From positions 434,001 through 498,000 of the forward strand of contig JBAJFG010000454.1 of NCBI GenBank assembly GCA_037903475.1: a DNA stretch of 64,000 nucleotides, given 5' to 3'. Below are positions 47,001 through 57,349 of the stretch, one piece after another; the first letter of the stretch is position 1, and each line of letters opens with the position of its first letter. The notes below the pieces were generated by a model that worked only from the letters and a program-made list of their open reading frames with translations, had not been told where the DNA came from and ran no database searches. The translations under genes and the position numbers were made by a program. Source of the stretch: Ancylostoma caninum (Eukaryota; Nematoda; Chromadorea; Rhabditida; Ancylostomatidae).

Positions 47001-50000
47001 GTCTCATGGCTGATTTGCAAAGCAAGATCTTGCCTCATAATCCGAATTTGTGGACGCCTGCCGAAGACACGAAGGTTGGAATGTTGATAGACATCGACAG
47101 CACACCGGCTCCAACGAAGAAACCGGCTGCACCACCTGCGCAGAGCATTGGAACCACTCTGCTGGAGCCAACAAAGGTTTGCAATGGTTACTACCTGATG
47201 ACTACGACCTGCACTGGTTGGTGTACTTCATAGGTCATTCGAAATGTAGTTGTTTCAGCTGTATTTGGACAAAATGGAGATGCTGGAGGATCGCGAGCGC
47301 TCCCAAAAGGAAGAAATTGTTGATCTGATGCAGTTTGACGATGGAGGTGAGCTTTCCGCCTGCTACCGAACTGCCTTGCCCTGTTTGTGACATCCCTTAT
47401 GTTATTATTTCCTCGATGAATGTTTCTTGCTCAGAATGTGGCATTATAGATGACTCCGACTGCAAGACCGCTGTGGAGTACGACTCAGATGAGGAATATT
47501 TGCAGCTAAAAGAAGGCGAGCTTCAAAAATACAATAGGGACCATGCTGTGGCCACCACATGCAGATTGGAAGAGGCAAGTAACGTAACGCTTACATCGTT
47601 TTACTTGTCAACAGCTGTTCCTATTACAGGGCGAAGTGCTGGCTCCAGAACTGCCTAGCAAGCGAAACCGATTCTCGTTTGCTTCCCCGTCTCCATCTTC
47701 TGGCTCTTTGGTGCTAAACACGTTGCCCATAATGGAATACCATTCCGATGCGTTAGCTGCTCAGAATCCGTATGGAGTTTCTCCGCGTCTGCTCTTGACG
47801 GCGCTGACAACGTCGAATGCTAATGATGGCGAGTTTTTGCTGCGAATTTATAGATTAGCGGAACATTTTGCGGTTTTTTTTTCAGTGTGGCGGCCAATGA
47901 ATACATGCTGTTTCTATAACTTTGTTCAGGGGTTAAATGTCGATGAACAGCTGGAACATTCTTCCTATCTTGCAAATTTCTGTGTTTCTCTTCTGTTCAT
48001 GTAGGGATGAAATATACCGCATGCAGAACATACACACTGTAGTGAAACGAATCTTTTGAATGAAATTTTTTTGATTACTTTGTATCGGGGTGGAAAAAAA
48101 GGGTTTACTTATACATTAAATTTTGACAAGGACAGCGGTGGGGCAGATGCCACACAGCATTATAGTCCTTTTCAAAAACGACGGTAGTTGGCTATCCATG
48201 CCTATGAGCTGCATTTCTCGCCTGCCTCATCGAATTTGGCTCTATTTCCCACGTTTTCTACTTCTCTATCATCTTCACAACTATATTCCCCGGTGAAACA
48301 CACTACATATATCTGTCGTGCGAATCTAAATTTCCAATCTTCGACTTGCGAACTTTCATCTGTTTGGAGAGAAGGGGGCGTTAAATTCTGTTGCCATCTG
48401 AAAATTATTCTCTAAATTGAGGAGGTTGAACTTGTTCCTTCGCACTGAAGCTTCGTATTATTGACGTGAATATTGTTCAGAAAGTGGAACATTAGTTACC
48501 ACCTGCTTTCAAGCGGTTACCACTTTCAGGTATTAATCTGGAACGACTAGAGACCATAGGAGATTCATTCCTGAAATATTCAGTGACGGATTATCTGTAT
48601 CATTCACATCCGGATCAGCATGAGGGCAAGCTTTCTTTTGCAAGAAGTAAAGAGGTGAGCGTACCGAGTTGTGACGAGTAAGTAGGTTACATAAATCGAC
48701 AGTGGAAATATGTCAATCCTTCAAGAGACCTTTTCTTCCGTTCAGGTTTCCAACTGTAATCTTTACCGGCTTGGTAAACGGCTGGGTATCCCATCTCTCA
48801 TAGTAGCATCCAAGTTTGATGTGTACGATTCCTGGTTGCCACCTTGGTTCGTCCAATTTTGCTAGACTGGTGTTTCTATACTAATTTTCTTACGGACCAT
48901 CTCTGCGAAGTAATTTAGTACACTTGCAGTTATATGCCGAATAATGACTTCAAAGCTCCAAATTCGGCAGATGCTGAGGAACGGGATAAGTTCATAGAAG
49001 ACGTGCTCGAAGGAAATGAAACAGCTCAGAAGATAGTATGGTTTATTTTGTTCAGTAGTTTTCAATTATAAGTTGTAAGAAACGTTCGCAAGTCTATCTG
49101 TTCATAATCTATGGTGCTTAAGCCTAAACCTGTAACGGGATGGGACCAGGCCGACTTGAACAACGATGTTCGGCAACTAGAGAATGGTGTGGAAACCATC
49201 AACTTCGCAAAGGTGTTTTTATTTGCTTTCTTTTCAAAGCTTCTGCTCATTTTTGTTCCTCTTTCCTACGGCAGTGAACATGACGTTGACTGTTACTTTA
49301 CCTATACCTAATTGCATGTTCTAGCCATCTGTCAGCAGTGCAGCTCTCGAGGAACTTCCGCCATTGCCTTACAACATGCTTACCCAACAGTACATCAGTG
49401 ACAAGTCCATAGCAGACGCAATCGAGGCGTTGATTGGAGCGCACTTGTTGACTCTGGGGCCTCGACCAACGTTGAAGGTAGGTTCTAGTTAATGGCTAAT
49501 GCTTTTTTAGCTGCTGGTCTGCTTATTATCTCGATTCTCACATGTTCTTTGATGAGTTCTGATTTTACCGTGCCATTATTTCTTTTCTGTTCGTGAAAAT
49601 TCGTTGATTTTCATATCACTAGCTAAAAAATGCTTTTCTAGGTCATGAAATGGCTTGGCCTGAAGGTTCTCACGGATGAAGTTACAGCTATCGAGCCTTT
49701 GTTAGAGTAATTTCTTCGCTTACTCGAAGCTTTAGCTGTTTTTAGTTTCATTTCTTTTCCGTGGCTCGATGGTTCATTTTCAGGTTTGTGAACACTCCCG
49801 AATGCCCTGACATGGCTCAGCGGTTGCTGAAAGATATGTGGCAGCAGTTCAACTTCAGCCTATTAGAGGACAAAATTGGGTGCGTTTTCTTTGCCGCTTT
49901 AGAGAGCCTGCTCGATGAATTTATATGATTTTGCATAGTTTTCATCCTTTTTTATTCGCTGGATTTCCTCATTATTTTTGATTATCTTGCTGACGTAGGT

Positions 50001-52554
50001 TACGTTGAGCTCCAATTGAATCTTAAAGATGTGAAGGTTTATTATATAGTGCCCATCATCCCATGAAAATTTCCAGTTTTTAGGTACCGTTTTAACAACA
50101 AAGCCTACCTCCTGCAAGCGTTCACCCACGCTAGCTACTTCAAGAACAGAATTACGGGTTGCTATCAGGTGAGAATTGGAAAGGATGTGATTCCACAGAA
50201 TTCTCTCAGTTTTCATCTTACAGCGTCTAGAATTCCTGGGTGATGCGGTGTTGGACTATATGATTACGCGGTACTTGTTCGAAGATGAACGTCAGTATAG
50301 TCCAGGCGTTTTAACGGATCTGCGTTCTGCATTGGTGAACAACACTATTTTTGCCAGTCTAGCGGTGAAATATGATTTCCACAAGGTAGTCTTTGCATTT
50401 GTGCTATGAATTTTGTTCAGTTTATGGGAATAACTCGATCTCTGGAGCTATTTCACCTGAGAATTCCTTAATTTTCAGCATTTTATCGCTATGTGCCCTG
50501 GTCTCCATCATATGATTGAGAAATTCGTGAAGTTGTGCAGCGAACGAAACTTTTTCGATGCTAACTTCAATTCCGAGGTGAGGAGAGCTTTATGCTTGCA
50601 ATGGAAGCTAACTTATATCTATTAAACTCACGTCTATCATAACATAGGCTAAGATTACTGTCTTATGATACACAACAAGTGTGAAATATCATGTACTTGC
50701 CCTAGCAAGTTTACCAGTTCTCTTCACGCCTTTACTATTTTTTGAGTGCGCAATGCTTTTGAGGTCTCCTTCGGCAGATAGCTAAGGATTTTTGACAACA
50801 GAAACACCCTACAACGTGCGAGAGATTTCATTGCAGTCCTATTTTTCATTCCCCCACCACTTATTAAGGCACCGGCCTATTGACAGACCACCATCAAATC
50901 AATCAAGTGTTTGCTCGACGCAAAAAGTAACTGGTAGAACCGGTTGTACGAATAAATCACTCACAATAACTATATTTGCAAGTCTGGAGAGCGTTGTTCG
51001 CATTCCAGATGTATATGGTAACAACTGAAGAAGAAATTGACGAGGGCCAGGAAGAGGACATAGAGGTGCCGAAAGCGATGAGTGACATCTTTGAGAGTGT
51101 GGCAGGGGCTGTTTATTTGGTAGGTTCTTTTTACAAGGCTCGAGAGAAGAAATGATTCAAGAGATTCCAGGATGCTAACAGAGACCTAGATGTTGTTTGG
51201 AGAGTGTTTTTCAATCTGATGAGGCAGACAATTGAAGAATGTTGTGCGTACCCACCGCGATCACCTATCCGGGAACTCATGGAGCTTGAGCCAGGGAAGA
51301 CGAGATTTAGGTTCGTCATCAAAGATGATACTTGCCGGTTTTCAACCTGTTGACGACCGCACCCTTTTTCGCGTTTTCCTACATTTTCACGATTTCCTGC
51401 TTCTTTTCCTGCTCCATTTTTTTACAGAAAAAAATCCAGTGTAGATCTTTATAATCACATTGACTTGGAAGTCTTACAACGTTACAATCCAAGAAAACAG
51501 CTGGGATCGTTAGAGCCTATTGATCTCTCAAACTGAACCATGTGAAAACGACATAACATAGAGAATCTGCATCACTCATAATGACACTGGTGCTACCAAG
51601 CTTGTTTTGTTGAATTTCTCTAAAATCTTTATGTGAACTTCTTTTGCGCAGTCGGAATAGGTAATAGGTGGTCGGAATTCCTGTTTCTAGCTCCTGTTTT
51701 TTTTTCTTTTTTTTTTGGGGGGGGGGGGGGGGGTGGAAGAAGGTTTGCAATTTTATCCCTCCAAATTCCCCATAATTTAGGCCTCTCTCAACTGAAGAAT
51801 TCCGACTTCCTGATTTTATGCGACACCCCTATTCTCATGTTTGAAGATGTATTTTCTAGCCATTTCCCTTTTCTCGATATATTTTCGCCAGTGAAGTTGG
51901 CGGGAGTTGGCTGGCAGCCTTGGTATCCCGATCTATCTGTTACCCAGCTATAATTTCTAGATCCCATGCAGACCCGCTTTTCTCATTTCCCTCAGATATC
52001 AACTTTTCGAGGTTTTACAGTTCTTCTCATGCTAATGGATTTTTTCCAGCAAGATGGAGCGGATCATTGAAAGTGGAAAAGTGCGGGTAACAGTGGATAT
52101 AGGAAACAAGATGAAGTTCACTGGAATGGGTCGAAACTACCGCATAGCGAAGACGACTGCAGCTAAAAGAGCACTCAAGTACGATGATTTATTAATGTTT
52201 GATCCGTTTACTTTCATTTTTGGAACGCTCTTTCTCTTCCTTTCCCTGATTCGGTTCCACCTCTCTCCGCCCTTTCTCCTTAGCTTAATTCAGCTTTTTT
52301 TTGGGTTTCAATATGATCGAGAAATTGGCCTTGAACTATTCTCTCTCCTCACTTTTTCCATAATTTTCGGAGGCTCTTCTTTTTTTTCAAGCATGGTCTT
52401 TAATTCCTATCTCAACTTTTTTATTTTTCTTTTTTTTTTCTCTGCTGCTATGAGATACCTCTGTTGTAGGTACCTCAAAAGTTTGGAAGAACAAAAGTTG
52501 CGCGATGCTGAGCGCAACAACAGCAATGGCAACAACAATACCAGCAGCAGCTAG
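38032..52554 (+). CDS. dcr-1: Dicer, ribonuclease III
   Basis: Cuts double-stranded RNA and pre-miRNA hairpins into small RNAs. Forty-three exons in unbroken phase give 1932 aa (C. elegans DCR-1 about 1910): 38032-38085, 38142-38304, 39277-39410, 39475-39634, 39698-39834, 39898-39993, 40062-40199, 40250-40378, 40713-40889, 40984-41112, 41228-41362, 41948-42061, 42115-42272, 42333-42528, 42606-42776, 43287-43535, 43598-43745, 44032-44158, 44228-44306, 44418-44554, 45034-45216, 45413-45704, 45764-45865, 46408-46516, 46802-46893, 46961-47176, 47259-47346, 47435-47574, 47630-47828, 48530-48654, 48746-48846, 48930-49035, 49123-49212, 49325-49477, 49642-49706, 49784-49879, 50084-50168, 50224-50385, 50479-50577, 51009-51119, 51171-51310, 52050-52178, 52470-52554. 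Start [18 protein letters not shown] is the only in-frame ATG before the helicase; an earlier ATG at 38016 is out of frame. The C-terminus is Asn/Ser-rich. Two introns certainly, and a third possibly, begin with GC. No truncation or frameshift seen. Confidence 0.96.
38305..39276 (+). other. dcr-1 intron 2
   Basis: Contains a short run of the nematode telomere-type unit (TTAGGCTTAGGCTTA at 38451-38465) among TTAGGC-like variants, and a small hairpin with arms AGAGGTCGAAT / ATTCGACCTCT (38489-38499, 38538-38548). Nothing else recognised. Confidence 0.6.
40379..40712 (+). other. dcr-1 intron 8, GC-AG intron
   Basis: Donor AAG|GCAAGT, the consensus GC donor. The nearest GT (four bases further) would put exon 9 out of frame. 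Confidence 0.85.
41415..41907. mobile_element. Fold-back element in dcr-1 intron 11
   Basis: About 490 bases. Left end GCACCGTCTCACCTCAGA is opposed by a right end that reads inverted GCACCGTCCCCCTCAGG. Internal stretches (ATTCGTATTCCTCTTGAG, CTCCTGGAGATTCTTTTCAC) are shared with the 636-base palindrome at 53991-54626, so both belong to one family. It fills most of the 585-base intron. Confidence 0.65.
42777..43286 (+). other. dcr-1 intron 15
   Basis: 510 bases. A run of C lies near 42888-42898; nothing else recognised. Confidence 0.6.
44555..45033 (+). other. dcr-1 intron 20
   Basis: Contains a 105-codon minus-strand open frame (44673-44990). Its segment [19 protein letters not shown] faintly recalls the ORF1-like proteins of nematode LINEs, but the match is too weak to call. 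Confidence 0.4.
45866..46407 (+). other. dcr-1 intron 23
   Basis: 542 bases with no recognisable repeat or exon. Confidence 0.55.
47829..48529 (+). other. dcr-1 intron 29, GC-AG intron
   Basis: Donor GATG|GCGAGT. Only this junction joins NANDG to [13 protein letters not shown], the RNase IIIa core, in frame; the GT four bases later gives an immediate stop. The 701-base interior shows nothing recognisable. Confidence 0.85.
50578..51008 (+). other. dcr-1 intron 39
   Basis: 431 bases, nothing recognisable. Confidence 0.55.
51311..52049 (+). other. dcr-1 intron 41
   Basis: 739 bases. 51345-51545 matches the repeat at 56880-57110 (shared ATCACATTGACT and AGAAAAC blocks) and the ends of the element at 10438-10668. 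A G run follows near 51717-51733. Confidence 0.6.
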
Positions 52555-53209
52555 CTTTTTTTCTATCATTCTCTTGTTTTCTTTTGTAGTGTTATATTTA
52601 TCAAAACGACTGCTATTCCTTGTCTAGTCTCGAGTAATTGAGTTTTAATACATGCAAAGTTCGGTGAAGAACGTGTATATCTCGTATCTCTGAATATTTA
52701 AAGCAAAAATGTTTGGGTACAAATATACTGCTGACGGTGATGACACTGCTTCTCTTATACATATAAATCCTAGTACAGCATATTTGGTCAGGTTAGGATC
52801 TTCCCTTCTAAATTGATGTTTTAAAGAGAGAATCTGTTTAAAGATGCTAACTAACACTTGTCGTTTATTGATTGTTGTTTTAGGAGCTCCATAAAGTGTG
52901 AGTGCTTTTTTCTGTTATAAAAATTCATATGTGTCCAGTTTTTGCTGTCAGTGCTAAAGTTTTTATACTAAACTAATGTACTACTATGCGGTTAGAATGT
53001 GATCGAAGGTATTTATCTGTAGCAGTCACGTGTTTGGGAGTTGGAGAAGCGATTGTTGAGGGGCATTGACACGGAACGGGGCAGAAAAAAGGGTTTCCCG
53101 AGGAGAGAGGGGGCGTAGGTATCATGAGTTACCCAGAACTTCGTAGAATAACTTGCTGACAAGCATTTGGAGAACAATTTTCTGATTGTGTCTGAAACTT
53201 GCTTGCACC

Positions 53210-53475
53210 TTAGCTTGTTGACAACTTGTTTTCGCCCTATCTTCCTGACAAGTTGTCTGTCCCAAGGCATGTCGACGACTTTCTCTCATCTTTCCTTTCC
53301 TACAAAGTGCCGGCCTTATAAACGTGTCTACAACTTGCTGCAACCCTTTCTTGCTAGCAAGTTGCCGGTTTCAAAGCTTGTTGACAATTTGCTTCCGCCT
53401 TATTTTGCTTCCCACTTGTCAGCCATGCAAACATGTCTACAATTAGCTGTTGCATTTTCGCACGAATCTGGCATC
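53210..53475. repeat. Degenerate minisatellite, unit about 53-56 bases
   Basis: About five diverged units starting GCTTGTTGACAACTTG, GCATGTCGACGACTTT, CGTGTCTACAACTTGC, GCTTGTTGACAATTTG, CATGTCTACAATTAGC. The open frame across it changes phase between units and is not a gene. Confidence 0.75.
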
Positions 53476-53990
53476 TGGCCGGCTGTTGAAGCTGAGAAAG
53501 TAGGCGACAACGTGTTTCGGCTCTTCCTTGTCGACGAGTTATTGGCAGAAAACTGTGTTGACAACTTGTTTTTGGATGACGTGATGACGTCACACTTGTC
53601 GGCAACGATTTGCTAGTTAAAATATTATCTGCAGGTTGTTTCGGGGCGAACATGGCCTGACAACTTGTTCTAAGGGATTTGATTACTTAATATTAGAATT
53701 TCATGGCCGCATCTATCCCTACCCAAGCGGCTGCGCGGGTGCGCGCGGCGCGACGGATACCTTCAGTTTATCCGCGGCCGTCCTGTGAAATGCACCGAGT
53801 GGGCCTTTCTTTGTATGGCTTGAAGGAAATGAATTCACTTCGGGTCATCCCTTTTAATTTTCCATTTTTTTCTTGCTGGTTTTTGGTGAAAACAACATTG
53901 CATTTGAAGTTATCGTAGGAATGTTGCAAAGGCAGCACCATAACGTGCACCGCACCCTGTTCATTGGTCGGATTTGAGGAAGCGGGATTA

Positions 53991-54626
53991 GAGGCAGAGT
54001 CCTACCTCAAAATCGTTCTTCAGATTCCAACGTGGAAAGAATCTCCAGGAGCTGATGATGGCAACGTATACGTGATTCCACGCAAAACTGCTGAAAAACT
54101 CTATTTCGAGCCCTAATTTTTAAGGAGCGAGCCTTTGGGTGGAGCTAGGTAACTTCCCGAATAATTCACTCCTGGGAGCGCACCTCCTAAGGAAATTCGT
54201 ATTCCTCGTGGGAGTTCCTCATTACCTCTCTAACAAAATAGAAATTGTCTTCCCCGTATGACTAGCAAAGGAGTTCACGTCCAGAAACCCTACAGAGCCT
54301 CCGGAGCCAATGCGGGACTGCAGGGTTTCCACCCAACGTACTCCCTTGCTTCCGGTAAATGGAGTTTATTTTGTTAGGGAGTTGATGAGGAACTCTCACG
54401 AAGAATACGAATTTTCAAGGAGCGCGCTTCCTGGAGTGAATTATTCAGGAAGTTGCTTAGCTCCGCCCCCGGCTCCGCCCGAAGGCTCCTTAAAAATTGG
54501 GGCTCGGAAATGGGGTGGTTTTTCAGCAGTCTTGCATGGAATCACGTATACCGTTGCCATCATCAGTTCCTGGAGATTTTTTTCACGTTGAAATCTCAGG
54601 AATGATCTTGAGGTGGGACTCTGCCT
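53991..54626. mobile_element. 636-base palindromic fold-back element
   Basis: Left end GAGGCAGAGTCCTACCTCA, right end TGAGGTGGGACTCTGCCT; arms of about 310 bases meet near 54315. Landmarks present in both arms: GGCAACGTATACGTGATTCC and its inverse, GGAGCTGATGATGGCAAC and its inverse. TTA flanks both ends (53988-53990, 54627-54629), which would suit a PIF/Harbinger-type 3-bp duplication. A relative lies in dcr-1 intron 11. Confidence 0.75.
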
Positions 54627-54957
54627 TTAAGCCTATGCTATTTTCGCAGAAGTGCCCCATCGATCTTATTTGTTTTTTGCCCCACAAGGGTGAAATCGCG
54701 TTTCGTTGCGATCAGGCGAATCAAGTTAGGGATATACATTGTGTGAACATGCCATGTCTTTTGTCCTAGGCCGTTACTATCCTGGCGAACCAGTTTGGCA
54801 CATCGAAGACCGCTAGCCACGCGGAGTTTCCGTTGTAAAAACAGCGAGCATCACTTGTTTTGGTTTCAGCGACATTTTCCGCTAGATCTCTATCGTGGCC
54901 TTCCTTACTTTCTATTCCATTCACGTGTTGTGGGCCAAATGACGCCATTGCTGGGTC

Positions 54958-55072
54958 GGCATGGCGTCATCATTGAGATTACCCAGGGTAAACGTGCCAA
55001 CTCTCTCAAATCACCGGGGAAAAATTTTTGAGCGTAAGCCACGTTTACCCTGGGTAAGGTGGTGTATGACGG
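54958..55072. repeat. Palindromic TTACCCAGGGTAAAC-family unit
   Basis: ATTGAGATTACCCAGGGTAA near 54972 and CACGTTTACCCTGGGTAAGG near 55040 face each other. Confidence 0.7.
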
Positions 55073-56184
55073 GCCCTGAATTTTGAGATGTATACCATTA
55101 ATACCTGGCGAACATGTTTCGAACTTTGCATGTCGACTTTGCTAAAGTTTTTTTTTCAAATTCTTTATAATCAACTGATTTTTGCTTTAACTTTTTTAAC
55201 GTACTACGTTGTCTTTTTCATTCTTTGTTTTTTTTTTCCACAGTATAATCGAGGCTTCACTCCTCAAAGAGCATAAAAGCTATCCTGAGCTAGCCTTATT
55301 CCTTGACGAGCCCGTAAATCCACCATAGTCCCACTTAGCCCAACCTTAACTGCCACCTCCAGTTCTTTCTGGTCTTTGAACCGACCTCGCCGAGTCGCTT
55401 TCCGGTTGATTCTTGCACTCGGATAGTGGACCGGGCTATCCGAGATAATGAAGTCCATTTCCGTTGCCTGAGAAGTGACACTTGGTTCCTTGGATTGTCA
55501 ATAAATGGGACTATGCTTAGAGACCTTTAAGGATTAGTTTTGTTGAATAGAGCTCGGGTAAACGATTACTGAGAATACATGCAAACATTAAGACGTTTGT
55601 TGGTCCCTAACAACAGGAAAAGGAGAGAAAGGTGACACGAATTAATAGTCAAATCCTAATTTGAAAAGAAGCTATTTATTTCTCCAATCCTGTGCATTTT
55701 TCTGGAGAATACCACGATTTTGCACATATTTAGAAGAAACAATTGGTTTTTCTCATCTTTTTTTCCCTCCAGCTATCAATCTTAATTGTGATTTCTTCCA
55801 TATCCTCTTCGTTCTTTTTGCAACGAATTCTTCGATTCTTAAGGTGCCAATCCAGAACATAACGCCATTTTTCCTTGTATTGTTTCCCTATAGTGATAAC
55901 TTGTCCATAAATGGGTTTTTCTTCGCATTCAAGGTCGCAGTGGAATTGAAACTTCGGCGTATGTATGTCGGCGCAACACGTTTTTTATGGTGTACTACAC
56001 GATTTATGGTGACATTTTGGCGCATTTGGTGTCACTGGTGGGTGACCCAGTTCTGTAGGGTGTATTTTGCCTATTTCGATGATCTTTTACATTAAAAATT
56101 AACAGTGTTCTTCGTTTCATGTTCTTCCGGTGCTGTTTAAAAGCCATCTTCCAGGAGCGCTGGAACTCCTGGACATCAAGCAGA

Positions 56185-56512
56185 GATGGCATGCATCATT
56201 GAGATTACCCATGGTAAACGATAGAACGCCAACAATTCAAGTCATAACCTGCGACCCATCAAAGTGCTTGCCCACAAGTGGATGGGTAAAGAGGTGGGTA
56301 TAACCCTCCTGACGCGAGGCGTGTGTTAAACTCCACCTACACTGAAGAGGCATCATGATTCGGTGCTTCGTGGATGATTTGCGCCCCTCTTGTGCCCATG
56401 ATGGGTAAAGCTTCATGCACCACCACTTCGCCTCTACCCGGCTGTTACCCAAGGGGTAGCCATGCCCCTGGGTATGAAGTTACCCATCCACTCAATGATG
56501 CATGCCGGCCCA
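56185..56512. repeat. Palindromic TTACCCAGGGTAAAC-family repeats
   Basis: Starts GCATGCATCATTGAGATTAC and ends TCAATGATGCATGCCGGCC, with TTACCCAAGGGGTAGCC inside. Longer than the usual unit. Confidence 0.6.
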
Positions 56513-57349
56513 GCAAGAAGGCTGTTCCGTAGGGGGCAACCAAAGGTTTTGGGAGGAAGGTTTATTGAGACAAACTGTCAGTGAACGGCGCATATTTACC
56601 CATAATGGCCTCATTTTAGTAAATCGATTACTTTACTCTCCTCTGGTAATTAGCCTGGTAATTAGCGGTTTTTTGAGCTGCGATCAGCTTTCTTATTTAC
56701 AACAGAATTCCAGAATATTCTCCGTAAAGATCATTTTTCTTGATTACTTCTTTTCTCTCTAGTAATGCGTGTTTTTGTTGCATTGTAAAAGCTCAGCGGC
56801 ATTTAATTCTTCTGTGGAAGAAGCCATTATTTATTACCGAGTAAAAATCAAATGACTAATTCAACGCATTGGCCACCACGCCCTTTCTTGCGGGTTTAAT
56901 TTTTCTCGAATTCTGGCTACTTTCTCTGCTCCTGAAAAAAAAAATCCCAATATAGTTTCCGAGAATCACATTGACTCGAAAGTATTTCTTGATTGCCGTC
57001 TAAGAAAACCGTTGGGACCATTAAGATTTGATGACCTCCCAAAGCAATCCATGCGGAAAGAGGTGCAACTCACCGGTGAGCCACGCGGTCGTCAATGGGT
57101 CATTTGAACCCGATCTAAAAGCTTAGAATATTGCCAAAAGATAAAGCCATTAACCTTTTGTTTTGATTCCCCAGGGGTTATAATTTTCCCCCTCTCCAAA
57201 ATTCTGAATTTTTATCTCATTCGAAGTCGATTTTTTGCATTTTCGAAATCGATTTTTTGCATCATTTGCACTATTTGGTCCTAAATGAATAAATCACCGT
57301 GAATATCCTCGTCCGCAAGAACTTTCTCTGCTCGAACCGAAAAAAAGCT

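Larger units (their letters stand above)
47630..52554 (+). other. Dicer tandem RNase III domains and dsRBD
   Basis: RNase IIIa: metal-binding residues E1425 and D1429 in [12 protein letters not shown]1589 and E1592 in [12 protein letters not shown]. RNase IIIb: E1694 and D1698 in [13 protein letters not shown]1804 and E1807 in [15 protein letters not shown] dsRNA-binding domain follows ([16 protein letters not shown] ... [20 protein letters not shown]). Both active sites are complete, so the enzyme should cut both strands. Confidence 0.92.
52555..57349. other. Region downstream of dcr-1, repeats only
   Basis: No exon could be supported. No AATAAA is seen close to the dcr-1 stop. The stretch holds a minisatellite (53210-53475), a 636-base palindrome (53991-54626), palindromic-family repeats (54958-55072, 56185-56512) and a T-rich zone (55130-55250). 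Confidence 0.6.

Noticed and set aside
53167..53653. 149-aa plus and 99-aa minus frames
   Set aside because: They cover a minisatellite whose unit is not a multiple of three.
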